Of a DNA stretch of 60,209 bases, positions 35,705-45,153 are shown one piece after another. The notes under the pieces are model-generated. The model was not told where the DNA came from, did not search any database, and saw only the letters and a list, made by a program, of their open reading frames with translations. Origin of the DNA: Streptomyces griseus subsp. griseus. Lineage in GTDB: Bacteria; Actinomycetota; Actinomycetes; Streptomycetales; Streptomycetaceae. Positions within the stretch are counted from its first letter, which is position 1, and every line of letters begins with the position of its first letter. Position numbers and translations under genes: made by a program. Location of the stretch: assembly GCF_000720255.1 (NCBI RefSeq), contig NZ_JOJE01000047.1:1-60209 (forward strand), given 5' to 3'.

Positions 35705-36676
35705 ATGACCCTGACCATCGGTTCGCTGCGGGCCGAGCGCGGCCAGAAGACCCGCGGGAGCCTGCCCGCCGACCTCGGCACCACGACGGTGGAGGTGCCC
35801 CTGATCCTCGTCAACGGATCCCGTCCCGGCCCCAGGGTCGTGATCACCAGTGGGGTCCACGGGGGTGAGTTCATCGGCGTCGACGCCACCACCCGCCTGG
35901 CCGGGGCGCTGGAACCGGATGAGGTCGCCGGCCAGGTGGTGATCTGCCCGGTGGCCAATCCGCCGGCCGTCTACGGGGGCAGGCTCAACATCTCCCCACT
36001 GGACGGCGTCAACATCAATCGCGTCTTCCCCGGCGACAAGGACGGCGGCCCCACCGACCGGATGGCGGCCTGGCTGTTCGAGCACCTCATCGACGGCGCC
36101 GACGCCTACGTGGACCTGCACAGCGGCGGTATCGACCAGCATCTGCTCGATTTCGTCGGCTACCGCCTGACCTCCGACGCCGAGCTGGACGCGAAGAACA
36201 AGGCGATGGCCCACGCGGTCGGATACGAGCGGGTCATTTACGGCACCAGCGCGGCCGACGGCAACAGCCACGCCGCGGCGAACCGGCAGGGTGTCCCCGC
36301 GATCCTCGTCGAGACCGGGCAACTCGGCGACCGCGCCCCCGCCACCGTCCGCAGGCTGCTCGACGCCCTGTACCGGCTGCTGCACCACCTCGGTGTCATC
36401 GAGGCGTCGCAGCACGTCAAGCCGCCGACCGTGCCGCCGCGCGAGTGGATCTGGACGGGCGAGGTCGAGTCTCCCGTCGCAGGCCTTTGGTACCCGGACG
36501 CGGTCACCGGCGACGAGGTGACCGAGGGGCAGGGCATCGGACGCGTCATCGACCCGGTCGACGGCGCGGAGCACAAGGTCGCCGCCGTCTCCACCGGCAC
36601 GATCATCTACAGCATGAATGGACTCTCCGTCCGCCCCGGCACGCACCTCGCCGCCATCGCCGCCCCGCATCACTGA
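35705..36676 (+). CDS. ASTE/AspA-family deacylase (copy C)
   Basis: A 323-residue zinc deacylase of the succinylglutamate desuccinylase/aspartoacylase family. Zinc ligands are His52 and Glu55 in SGVHGGEF and His139 in YVDLHSGG; VNINRVFPGD and VETGQLGDR are conserved. It begins 18 bp after the flavoprotein stop, so the two form an operon that repeats the copy A / copy B pairing of the 12-13 kb region, but without importer, aminotransferase or dehydrogenases. It is shorter at the C-terminus than copy B. Confidence 0.87.
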   Translation: MTLTIGSLRAERGQKTRGSLPADLGTTTVEVPLILVNGSRPGPRVVITSGVHGGEFIGVDATTRLAGALEPDEVAGQVVICPVANPPAVYGGRLNISPLDGVNINRVFPGDKDGGPTDRMAAWLFEHLIDGADAYVDLHSGGIDQHLLDFVGYRLTSDAELDAKNKAMAHAVGYERVIYGTSAADGNSHAAANRQGVPAILVETGQLGDRAPATVRRLLDALYRLLHHLGVIEASQHVKPPTVPPREWIWTGEVESPVAGLWYPDAVTGDEVTEGQGIGRVIDPVDGAEHKVAAVSTGTIIYSMNGLSVRPGTHLAAIAAPHH

Positions 36677-36916
36677 CGGGCCGCAGGTCCGCCCGCGATG
36701 TCCGACAGAGGTCGGGTGGTGGCCTGACGGAGAGCGCGGACAACCCGCGGGGCATGGGGGTCTTGATGACGCGATACGAGGGGCTCGCGATCTGTCGACC
36801 AGGAGCTCCTGGCACGCCGCTGGGCCATCTATCCGTCCTCGTCACACTCACCCTGACCTGGCCCGCCGTAACGGCCGGGGCGGTTCTTGTTGCGCTGGAG
36901 GGAGACGGCGCTGCGG

Positions 36917-36945
36917 CCCGGCCGCCGTCCATGACGGCGGCCGGG
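36917..36945. terminator. Strong hairpin between the deacylase and SpoIIE genes
   Basis: CCCGGCCGCCGTC and GACGGCGGCCGGG form a perfect 13-bp stem with a CAT loop. It lies 240 bp after the deacylase stop and 298 bp before the next start. The rest of the 566-bp spacer holds no gene I can support. Confidence 0.75.
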
Positions 36946-37242
36946 CGGGCTGGACCTCGCCAGGCTGCGTGCCACCGTTCGCGGACGAGCCGGCCCCGTA
37001 CTTCGAGACCCGCCGATCCCAACAAGTGCCCCCGGGAGGTACGGCACGGAGGCTGGCCCACATGGGCGGACGCGGCGGACGGACGGCGGCTGATGTCGCG
37101 GGCCCCGGTCGCTCCGGCACCTGGCACCTGGCGCCCCGAACGCACCCAGCCGGAGCGCCGTGGAACGGGGGCCGACCTAGGCTGGAAACAGCCGCTGGAA
37201 ACCAGCCCTGACGGGACGGCTGTCCGGACGGAGGCGTGGTGC

Positions 37243-39696
37243 GTGGAGATGGCCGACAAGCAGGATGCCCCCACTGCTGCTGTCGTGGTGGACCCGGACG
37301 GCATGGTGAGCGGCTGGAGCGAGGGGGGCCGGCTGCTGCTGGGCTGGACGGCGGAGGACACCGTCGGACGCCCGGTGACCGACCTGCTGGTCGGTCCCCC
37401 GCCACCCCGCTTCCCCGAGGGCTACGGGGCCGGCTCCACGGGGTTCATCCCCCTGCGGCACCGGGACGGTTCGACGGTGGACGCCGTGGTGACGGCTCAC
37501 CCGCTGCTCGGCCCCGACGGGCGGGCACTCGGTCACGCGATGACCGTCCAGCGCTGGGGAAGCCGCCCGGTGATTGCCGACCGGGCCTTCGAGCAGTCCC
37601 CCTTCGCTCTGGGCGTCTACGACCCTGAGCTGAGGTTCCTGTGGATCAACGCCTCCTCGGGCCGGGTGATTGCGCACTCCGAGGAGCAAGTGCTCGGTAG
37701 GAAGTACCGCGAGGTGCTTCCCGAATTCGACCGCTCGCTGTTTCCCGAAAGGGACGACAAGCCTTACACCGACAAGCTCGCGGAAGTGGCGAGGACGGGC
37801 GAGCCCGCGCGTCTCATCACCGTCTTCCGCCCTCGCGGCAGTAACTACGCCAATGCCTGGGCCACCAGCATATGGCCCGTCCGAGATGCCGAGGGCAGGG
37901 TCCGCGCGGTCGCCAACTGGGGATTCGACATGAGCGCCGAGTACTGGGCTCGACAACGCCTGCTCATCCTCAACAAGGCCAGCGGCGGCATCGGCCAGAC
38001 ACTCACCGTGATCGGCACCGCCCAGGAACTGGCCAGGACTCCGGTGCCGGGGTTCGTCGACCTCGTCAGCGTGGATCTCTTCGACGAGGTGCTGCGCGGA
38101 GAGGAACCGCCCTCCGTGTCCGCGTTCACCCCCGGCGAGACGATCGGGCTCAGTCGTGCCGCCCAGCACAGCGCGAAGGACGACACCGACCCGGCTCCGG
38201 GGCTCACGACACCGGTCGCGCACACTCCCGGTTCCGTCGCCGCCCGCTGCATGGCCACCGGCAGGTCCACCGTTGAGCTCGCCGCTGAGCCCGGCCAGGG
38301 CGGCGAATGGGCCTTCGGGCCCGGGCTCGCCGCCGACCCGGCCCACTGGCCACCGGGCAACCCGGTGATCGACGAATCCATCGCCGCGGACGGGCTGACC
38401 GGCCGGATCACCGTGCCGCTCCGGGCGCGCGGCGCGCTGCTCGGCGTCGTCGCCTTCTCCCGCCTCGACCGGCCCGAGGCGTTCACCGCCGACGACCTGA
38501 TCCTCGCCGAAGAGCTGACCGCCAAGGCAGCCGTCGCCATCGACAACGCCCGCCGGTACTCGCGCGAGCGTACGACCGCGCTGACCCTGCAACGCAGCCT
38601 GCTGCCGCAGCGACTGCCGAACCATGAGGCGGTCGAGGTGGCATCGCGCTACCTGCCCGGCGGGACCGGCACGGAAGTGGGCGGTGACTGGTTCGACGTC
38701 ATTCCGCTGTCCGGCGCCCGGGTCGCCCTGGTCGTCGGCGATGTCGTCGGCCACGGCCTGCACGCTTCGGCCAGCATGGGCCGACTGCGTACGGCGGTCC
38801 GCACCCTCGCCGACGTCGACCTGCCGCCGGACGAACTGCTGACCCACCTGGACGACCTGGTCCTCCACCTCGCCGGCGACCTCCAGCCCACCGGCCACTT
38901 CCAGCCGACCGGCGAGTCCGGGGCCACCTGCCTGTACACCGTCTACGACCCGGTCTCCCGACACTTCACCCTGGCGAGCGCCGGCCATCCCCTCCCGCTG
39001 ATCATCTCGCCGGACGGCACGAGGCCCCCGGTACCCGTCCATCCGGGACCGCCGCTCGGCATCGGTGGTCTGCCCTTCGAGGCCACCGAGGTCGAACTGC
39101 CGGAGGGCAGCCTGCTCGCCCTCTACACCGACGGACTGGTGGAAAGCCGCGAGCGCGACGTCGACCAGCGGATCGCCGAACTGCAGCGAGCCCTGAACCA
39201 CTCGGTCACCTCGCTGGAGGCCCTGTGCGACACGGTGATGGACGCCATGCTCCCCGAACGCCGCACCGACGACGCAGCCCTGCTGCTCGGTCGCACGCAC
39301 GCGCTGGCTCGTCACCACGTCGCCGACTGGGACATCGAGCCCGACACCGCGCAGGTGCCGCGCGCCAGGAAGTTCGCCGTCGACCAGGTGGACGCCTGGG
39401 GCCTGGAGGAGGCGGCGTTCGTCACCGAGCTGGTCGTCAGCGAGCTGGTCACCAACGCCATCCGATACGGCGAGCCGCCGATCAGGCTGCGGCTGATTCG
39501 CGATACGTCCCTGATCTGCGAGGTCTCCGACGCCAGCAACACCGCTCCGCACCTGCGCCGGGCGCGCGCTTTCGACGAGGGCGGCCGGGGACTGTTGCTC
39601 GTCGCCCAGCTCACCCAAGGGTGGGGCACCCGGCACGCCACCAACGGCAAGACGATCTGGTGCGCGCAGACCCTCCCCCAGCCTGAGCCGCACTGA
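37243..39696 (+). CDS. PAS-PAS-GAF-SpoIIE phosphatase with C-terminal HATPase domain
   Basis: An 817-residue signalling protein typical of streptomycetes. Order: PAS (about 8-110, VVVDPDGMVSGWSEGGRLLL), second PAS (115-240), GAF (240-435), PP2C/SpoIIE phosphatase (450-660) and RsbW-like HATPase (690-815, N-box ELVTNAIRYG, G-box GGRGLLLVAQ). Phosphatase motifs are GGDWFDVIPL, VGDVVGHG, LYTDGLVES and RTDDAALLL. It would dephosphorylate an anti-anti-sigma factor and sense inputs through PAS/GAF. GGAGG stands 8 nt before the GTG at 37243; the ATG two codons later is the alternative. It is convergent with the giant fusion gene, with no sign of direct linkage. Confidence 0.9.
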   Translation: MEMADKQDAPTAAVVVDPDGMVSGWSEGGRLLLGWTAEDTVGRPVTDLLVGPPPPRFPEGYGAGSTGFIPLRHRDGSTVDAVVTAHPLLGPDGRALGHAMTVQRWGSRPVIADRAFEQSPFALGVYDPELRFLWINASSGRVIAHSEEQVLGRKYREVLPEFDRSLFPERDDKPYTDKLAEVARTGEPARLITVFRPRGSNYANAWATSIWPVRDAEGRVRAVANWGFDMSAEYWARQRLLILNKASGGIGQTLTVIGTAQELARTPVPGFVDLVSVDLFDEVLRGEEPPSVSAFTPGETIGLSRAAQHSAKDDTDPAPGLTTPVAHTPGSVAARCMATGRSTVELAAEPGQGGEWAFGPGLAADPAHWPPGNPVIDESIAADGLTGRITVPLRARGALLGVVAFSRLDRPEAFTADDLILAEELTAKAAVAIDNARRYSRERTTALTLQRSLLPQRLPNHEAVEVASRYLPGGTGTEVGGDWFDVIPLSGARVALVVGDVVGHGLHASASMGRLRTAVRTLADVDLPPDELLTHLDDLVLHLAGDLQPTGHFQPTGESGATCLYTVYDPVSRHFTLASAGHPLPLIISPDGTRPPVPVHPGPPLGIGGLPFEATEVELPEGSLLALYTDGLVESRERDVDQRIAELQRALNHSVTSLEALCDTVMDAMLPERRTDDAALLLGRTHALARHHVADWDIEPDTAQVPRARKFAVDQVDAWGLEEAAFVTELVVSELVTNAIRYGEPPIRLRLIRDTSLICEVSDASNTAPHLRRARAFDEGGRGLLLVAQLTQGWGTRHATNGKTIWCAQTLPQPEPH

Positions 39697-40044
39697 GATC
39701 CAGACGACTACGGGCACGAGCAGGGGCCCGCCTCCGCGCATACACGCCCCATCCGACCTCCAGCCGACGCGATCCGACGCGCCGAGCGTGAAGGCACCCA
39801 GGGGGCGGCCTTCTCCACCGTCGGGGTGAGCCGCGCGGTTTCAGGCGTCGGATGTCGCTGGCCGGAGCCGTGATGCTCTTGGTCGGTCGGTGCCTCAGCG
39901 ACGGCATGGCGTCGGCTTCCAGTTCTGGCACTGGCGCCCCGGGCGACGAACATGTCGAACACCGAGGGGTCGAGGCCGAAGGCCTGGGTGACGCGGTCGC
40001 CCGGCGCGACTGGTACGGCACTGTCTGCGCCGTCCGTCTCCGGG
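39697..40044. other. Intergenic space between convergent genes
   Basis: A minus-strand reading from 40082 (MTPLAACSSSGGDPETDGAD...) overlaps the fusion gene's end, but its later composition looks like a frame shadow; no gene, repeat or clear terminator is supported. Confidence 0.5.
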
Positions 40045-43000
40045 TCACCGCCGCTCGACGAGCAGGCCGCCAGTGGGGTCACCGCTCTCGCCGATGTCCT
40101 CCGCCCGACTCAGCCTGAGCAGGGACTCGTCGTGGCTGGAGGACCGCAGAGCGATCTCGTGCACGGGTAAGTGCTCGTAGACGCAGACCGCGGTGCCCGG
40201 CCGCAGGCGGCGGACGGAACGCCGACGCATTCGGCTGTCCTCTTCCTCGGCCAGAATGCGGCCCACCATGTCCATGGTCTGCGGATCGCGGTTGCCTGGC
40301 AGCACCATCAGGGCGGAGTGGTTGGTCATGATGCTGCGTGCGCGGTACTCCCCGTATGTGGCGGTGAGCTGCGCCATGTCGTGGAAGACGGAGACCAGTT
40401 GGATGCCCGTGCCGGCAGCGGTGGTCGCGATCGTGTCCAGATTCTCCACGGGTGCGATATTGCCTGCCTCATCAAGTAGGAGGAGTAGGTTTGAATGCTG
40501 TCCCTGCCTCCGGTAGGCCTCAGTGATGACACTGCGGACCAGCGCAGTGAAGACGGGCGACAGCCGCTCCTGTTCCTCGGGCGGAGCACACAGATACAGC
40601 GTGTGGGAGCCTGAGAAGAGGTCAGACACGCGGAAGCCGCCTGACTCCGATGCTCGTCGGACGGCTTCCGACTCATAGACGCGCAGAACGCTTCGCGCGG
40701 TGGCGTAGACGCCTGACCGAGTGACGTCGGCCAGGACGCTGAACGAGCGGAAGATGTCAGCCGCCTCCGTGGCAGGCGCGTGCAACAACCTCGCTTGGAC
40801 TTCGGCGCGGGCCTCGGTGCGGATCCAACGGCTGACGTCCCGCATGGTCAACCGGGAATGGGCCGCCGCGTGCAGCAGCGCCTGGATCAGCAGGCTGGCC
40901 TGCTCGTACCAGAACCTGTCCACCTGATTGCGTCCGCTTCCGCCACGGGCGGCCTCGGTCAGCCCGTGCGCCATGGCCACGGCTCGCTCGAAGTCCTCGC
41001 ATCCCTCGACCGGATTCCAGGTGGTGATCGCCGAGCCGCTCTCGAACAGCTCGCCGGTAGGTTCGAATATCCAGGTCTGTCCGAACCGGCTGCGGTGGGC
41101 GATGGTGGCCATCGCCACATCGCTTCGCACCGAAGTCACCAGTGCCGGGCCATCCCATTCGAGCAGTGTGGGGATGACGAACCCCGTTGTCTTCCGGCTG
41201 CGTTGCGGCCCAAGAACCAGGATCGGCCGGAACGCCCGGGCAGCCACCTCCCTGCCGTGCTGGCGGCCGAGCGTGACCCGGTGAGGTCCGGGGACAAGAT
41301 CACTCAACGTGTCCGGCGGCACCGAGTCGTCCGAGGCTCCGTCCGATTCCTCACCGGTCTCCAACCGTCGTAACAAATCACGAAGTACGGTCAAGTCGTC
41401 CCGGTCCTGCGGCGTCTCGTGGTCCAGCCTGAGTTCGTCGATCGTCTGTCTCAGGAGGGAAATGGCACCCTCGGTTTCGCCCACGCTCCGGCGTCCGGAC
41501 GCCACGTAGAAGCGAGCCTGGGCGAGAAGCCTGCGATGGCTGTCGATGGGTTCGCGTTCGACCAGCGACTGCGCGTCGTCGAGCGCGAGGACCGCTTCGT
41601 CCAGCGCCTCCTGGTCGCGGTCGAGCCGGTCCAGTGCCTCACTCCGCATCAGCCGACAGACGACCAGCAACACACTGGTGGATGTGTCCTCGCTGCGTTC
41701 TCTCAGCCTGATGCCGGCCGCCACGAGGCGTTCGGCTGCCGACAGTGCGTGAGCAGGGCGTTCGACGGCCAGTTCCACTTCGACGAGCGTGTGCAGCAGC
41801 AACAGGTGTGCCATGGGGGCGTGTCCGACCGCCGCTGGGTCGAGCCGGTAGAACCGGGCGCAGGCCCGTTCCAGTTCGGCGGCGGCGGCGTCCCCGTCAC
41901 CGTCGATGCAGTACACCTGCGCCAGAGCGGTCACTGCAACCAGCATCGCCTGGAGGTAGAGCCCAGGGCGGTCGGCGAATCCGTACTCGGCCGCATCGAG
42001 AGCTCGCTTCGCCGCCTCGTAGGCCTCGTCCATGCGACCGGTCCCCACGAGCATGCCCGCGAACTGAGCCTCGCACAACGCGTAGTGCGGGCCGTACAGG
42101 TCACGGGAGCGTTTGTAGAGCGCGTACATGGCCTCGGCGCCTTGCCGGGAAAGCGCCTCGGCCTCGTCGAGATCCTCCGCCAGCTCGGCGGCGTTGGCCC
42201 CGACGACGTTCATCGCGACGACGAGTCTGGCCACCGACTCCTGATGGGGATCATCCAGTTGAGCGGCCACTTCCCTGGCACGTCGAAGCGCCGACCGTGC
42301 GTCGGCCAGGTTCGTCGAGGTGATCAACACTTCGGCCTGAAGTACGAGCAACTGCGCTACCTCGACGCAGGGGCCATGGTCGGACTGGAGCTGTGTGATG
42401 CCCTCCCCCACGACGTGGGCGGCACGGCTGGGATCCTCGACCATCAACACCATCGCATACGCGCACCAAAGTTGAACGCGGAGCTTCACGTCTGCCGCGC
42501 CGGACTCCGCGCAGGCAAGTCGCAGGATCTCCTTCGCCTCCCGGAACCGGCCCACGGTGCTGTATGCCGTGGCGAGAGCGTAACGGCTCTCGAGCAGGAG
42601 AGTGCCGGAGTCGTCCTGGGACGACGCGGAGAGTTCGGCGGCCTCCAGCGCGCGCTCGGCGTCGTCGACCGCAACGGCGGCACGGCTCAGACCGAGGTTG
42701 ACGGCGGACCCGGCGTTCAGAATTCTCGCCAAGGCCTGGTTGGCCGCCTGCGGCGGCATCCGTGAGGCCATCGAGAGGTAGGTGTACGCCTGCGCCAGTG
42801 GGCTCTCGGCCGCTTCCAGAAGGCCGGCCGTCGCCAGTTCCGTGACCGCCTTCGTCTCCATCTCCGCAGCCCGTGCGAAGTCACCGGCCGCTGCCGCCTC
42901 GCGGGACACTGCACGGTGCAGTGCGGCGGCCAGGGGCTGGAACAGCGTGCCTCGCGGCAGCTTGGCCAGCATCCGTGCGGCCTCGGGTTCCTCGAGACGG

Positions 43001-45153
43001 TGCTCGGTGAGATCGAGAGCGGCAGCGAGCCGCGACGGCAGGTAAAATTCCTCCGGCGCCGAGACGGCCTGTGTGAGGAGCACCTCGGCACGTTCACCGA
43101 GCAGGGTGTGGAGGGTCAGTCTCGTCTCGTGCGCCACCGAGCCGACCGGAGAAGCGCACATCCGCAGCAGCACCTCCAGCATGCGCGAGCGCTGGCCGGG
43201 CGCACCGGCCCCGTCCAGCACCTCTCTGAGCAGCCCGTCCGCAAGTGCCTCAGGTCCGGTCAGGGCAATCGCGATCAGTTGCTCGCCCAGGAGGTCGGGT
43301 TCGACGAGCGGCAGCGGTCGTCCTCCGAATCGCTCCCCGAGCCTGTCGAGCAGGTCGCGGAGTTCGAACCGCCGCCAATTACTCAGGGGCTCCGCGCCGG
43401 ACAGGGCGGCGACGGCCTGCCCCTCGTCGTCGGCCTGCACCAGGGTGGAGACGGCGAATACCATCCGCCGAGCGCGCGGCGAGGGCAGCAGGTCCTCCAG
43501 CCCTGCCCTCCAGAACCGCTCGTCCTCGCGCTCCACCAGGGCGATCAACAACTCCTCATCGGCGGCCGCCGGACGGAGTTGTTCTTCCCTCCCGGTGCCA
43601 ACCGGGGGCCCCACTTCCCCGTCCCCCCGTTCGGGGGACGGCTGAACCTCGCCGAGGAGGTCCAGCAGAGCCCGGGCATGAATGAGCAATGGGGTGCCAA
43701 GTCCGCCGAGGTGCCCCGGGGCGCTCTGCTCGCCGGTCTCGCCGGTCTCGCCGGTCTCGCCGGTCTCGCCGGGGCCCGGCGCCGCCCGTTCCGCGAGTTC
43801 CGGCGGATCGCGTCGGAGAGCGGCGGCGAAGTGCCTTGCAGCGGTGTCGTAGTGCAGACGCCGCTCGTCGGGCGGCAGCCCCGACCTGGGGAGTTGCAGG
43901 ACTCGATCCGCCGCGTCGTCCGACCTGCCGAGTTCGGCGCTGAGCCGACGGGAGAAAGCCTCGCCGTCCCTTACCACGGCCAGAATGCGGACCTTGCGGC
44001 TTCCCGCCATCGCTTCACCGGTGAGCAGCCGAGCCATAACCGCCTGCTGGTGGTCCGCGTAGTCCAGCACGACGAGCAAGGGCTTGCCAAGAGCCGACGC
44101 CAAGACATCGCCGGAGGCGCCGTGCCGGTCGGGCAGCAGGTCGGCGGTTCCGGTGACCCAGCCTTCGCGGGCCAGCGATTCACACAGATCGGCTGCGATC
44201 CGACTCTTACCGGTGCCGCCCCCGCCGGCCAGCACCGCATAGCTCACCGGCATTTCTTCCGCACACCACGCGCGCAGTCTGTCTTGCTCCTCCCTGCGTG
44301 GAATGAACGGCACAACCTGCGCGCGGGAAGACAGCAGTGCCACCGGGGACAGGAAGGCGGCTGCGTCCGAGGAACGGGACTGGTGCGGCGAGCGCAGGCG
44401 AAGCCTGTCTCGTTCACCCATCCGGATGGTCACGTGGTGGGCGACGCGCAGGGGCTCCCGATTCTGCCAGGCCTCGGGCAGCAGAGGACTGAGCTTCTCG
44501 TCGGCGAGTAGGTCGGTCAGCGCGAGTGCCTGTAATCGACCGCCCTCGAACCGCGTATTCTCCGCGAGGACCACCCCGAGGAGCAGGTCGTCCGGGCCGA
44601 ACAAGGCAGCGCCGGACAGTCCCGCCCAGCCGCTTTGCAGACGACCGTCTGCACCCTGCGGACGGGCGGACGGCCGCGAGGTGGTGACGTCGAGCAGCAG
44701 ACGACCGTCCCGGGTGCTCAGCCGGGCCGTCCCTTCGACGGTCTCCGCTCCGCGCAACGCGTCAGCCGCGTTTTCGCCACTTCGCCCGCCGACGTACGGA
44801 AAACCGCACGTGTGAAACGGGACCGGTGCGGCAATGTCCATCGCCCCCGGCTTCTCGTCAGGGACCTCCCCCCAGTCGGTCTCAAGTTCCAACACCGCCG
44901 CATCGAGGCGGACCGAGTCCGCCGGAACGACACTCGCTGTCCGTACCCAGCCGGCTTCATCGGCACGCGAGGCCTGCCGCACCTCGACGTCCTGCGGCCG
45001 GTCGAACGCGGTCGCCACCACGTGGCGGGCCGTGAGCACGGTGCTGCGTGCGACCAGATACCCGGTTCCATGACGCCACGTCCGGCCGCCAGTCCGGCAG
45101 CGGATCTCGACCACTCGGTCGAAGTCCGGGGCGCCCGTCTCGACCACGGTCAC
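40045..45153 (-). CDS. Giant fusion: trypsin-like protease + STAND-type ATPase + TPR array + VirD4/TraG ATPase
   Basis: One uninterrupted 1702-residue frame with four parts. Residues 1-220 are a trypsin-like serine protease with His44 (VLTARHVV), Asp84 (RLDAAVLEL) and Ser180 (GLSGAALF). Residues 280-560 are a P-loop ATPase of STAND type, with Walker A GGGGTGKS (310-317), Walker B LLVVLDYAD (359-367), then a TGE repeat at 461-475. Residues 650-1265 are TPR-like helical repeats rich in alanine and leucine. Residues 1285-1702 are a VirD4/TraG-type coupling ATPase without membrane helices: Walker A GPQRSRKT (1315-1322), Walker B LLLLLDE (1556-1562), then NIAPVENLDTIATTAAGTGI and FHDMAQLTATYG. Protease-STAND-TPR is a known conflict layout; the VirD4 end is unexpected. 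It overlaps the upstream membrane-protein gene by ATGA. Two TTA codons (L207, L1261) suggest bldA dependence. Function is unknown. Confidence 0.85.
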   Translation of the reverse strand: MTVVETGAPDFDRVVEIRCRTGGRTWRHGTGYLVARSTVLTARHVVATAFDRPQDVEVRQASRADEAGWVRTASVVPADSVRLDAAVLELETDWGEVPDEKPGAMDIAAPVPFHTCGFPYVGGRSGENAADALRGAETVEGTARLSTRDGRLLLDVTTSRPSARPQGADGRLQSGWAGLSGAALFGPDDLLLGVVLAENTRFEGGRLQALALTDLLADEKLSPLLPEAWQNREPLRVAHHVTIRMGERDRLRLRSPHQSRSSDAAAFLSPVALLSSRAQVVPFIPRREEQDRLRAWCAEEMPVSYAVLAGGGGTGKSRIAADLCESLAREGWVTGTADLLPDRHGASGDVLASALGKPLLVVLDYADHQQAVMARLLTGEAMAGSRKVRILAVVRDGEAFSRRLSAELGRSDDAADRVLQLPRSGLPPDERRLHYDTAARHFAAALRRDPPELAERAAPGPGETGETGETGETGEQSAPGHLGGLGTPLLIHARALLDLLGEVQPSPERGDGEVGPPVGTGREEQLRPAAADEELLIALVEREDERFWRAGLEDLLPSPRARRMVFAVSTLVQADDEGQAVAALSGAEPLSNWRRFELRDLLDRLGERFGGRPLPLVEPDLLGEQLIAIALTGPEALADGLLREVLDGAGAPGQRSRMLEVLLRMCASPVGSVAHETRLTLHTLLGERAEVLLTQAVSAPEEFYLPSRLAAALDLTEHRLEEPEAARMLAKLPRGTLFQPLAAALHRAVSREAAAAGDFARAAEMETKAVTELATAGLLEAAESPLAQAYTYLSMASRMPPQAANQALARILNAGSAVNLGLSRAAVAVDDAERALEAAELSASSQDDSGTLLLESRYALATAYSTVGRFREAKEILRLACAESGAADVKLRVQLWCAYAMVLMVEDPSRAAHVVGEGITQLQSDHGPCVEVAQLLVLQAEVLITSTNLADARSALRRAREVAAQLDDPHQESVARLVVAMNVVGANAAELAEDLDEAEALSRQGAEAMYALYKRSRDLYGPHYALCEAQFAGMLVGTGRMDEAYEAAKRALDAAEYGFADRPGLYLQAMLVAVTALAQVYCIDGDGDAAAAELERACARFYRLDPAAVGHAPMAHLLLLHTLVEVELAVERPAHALSAAERLVAAGIRLRERSEDTSTSVLLVVCRLMRSEALDRLDRDQEALDEAVLALDDAQSLVEREPIDSHRRLLAQARFYVASGRRSVGETEGAISLLRQTIDELRLDHETPQDRDDLTVLRDLLRRLETGEESDGASDDSVPPDTLSDLVPGPHRVTLGRQHGREVAARAFRPILVLGPQRSRKTTGFVIPTLLEWDGPALVTSVRSDVAMATIAHRSRFGQTWIFEPTGELFESGSAITTWNPVEGCEDFERAVAMAHGLTEAARGGSGRNQVDRFWYEQASLLIQALLHAAAHSRLTMRDVSRWIRTEARAEVQARLLHAPATEAADIFRSFSVLADVTRSGVYATARSVLRVYESEAVRRASESGGFRVSDLFSGSHTLYLCAPPEEQERLSPVFTALVRSVITEAYRRQGQHSNLLLLLDEAGNIAPVENLDTIATTAAGTGIQLVSVFHDMAQLTATYGEYRARSIMTNHSALMVLPGNRDPQTMDMVGRILAEEEDSRMRRRSVRRLRPGTAVCVYEHLPVHEIALRSSSHDESLLRLSRAEDIGESGDPTGGLLVERR
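43729..43773. repeat. Five 9-bp repeats encoding a TGE hinge in the fusion gene
   Basis: CTCGCCGGT is repeated five times (the last copy ends in G), encoding PGE/TGE repeats (residues 461-475) just after the ATPase core. In-frame slippage would change the hinge length by three residues per unit without breaking the protein. Confidence 0.9.

Noticed and set aside
34550..36673. A 707-codon minus-strand frame opposite the second flavoprotein-deacylase pair
   Set aside because: It mirrors two genes with clear catalytic motifs on the plus strand and has no recognisable domain of its own.
37177..39741. An 854-codon minus-strand frame opposite the SpoIIE-type gene
   Set aside because: Shadow of a gene with complete PAS, GAF, PP2C and HATPase motifs; its composition is biased and without motif.
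39708..40082. A minus-strand small frame after the fusion gene starting MTPLAACSSSGG, at first like a lipoprotein
   Set aside because: The start lies inside the fusion gene, no signal peptide length is available before the cysteine, and the later part looks like a shadow frame.
40916..44511. Long plus-strand frames opposite the giant fusion gene
   Set aside because: No motifs, whereas the minus-strand frame carries protease, two Walker sets and TPR-like repeats.
40045..45153. Reading the VirD4-like part as evidence of an integrated conjugative element
   Set aside because: No relaxase, integrase, attachment site, replication gene or other transfer gene is present, and the motor is fused to protease/STAND/TPR parts and lacks membrane helices.
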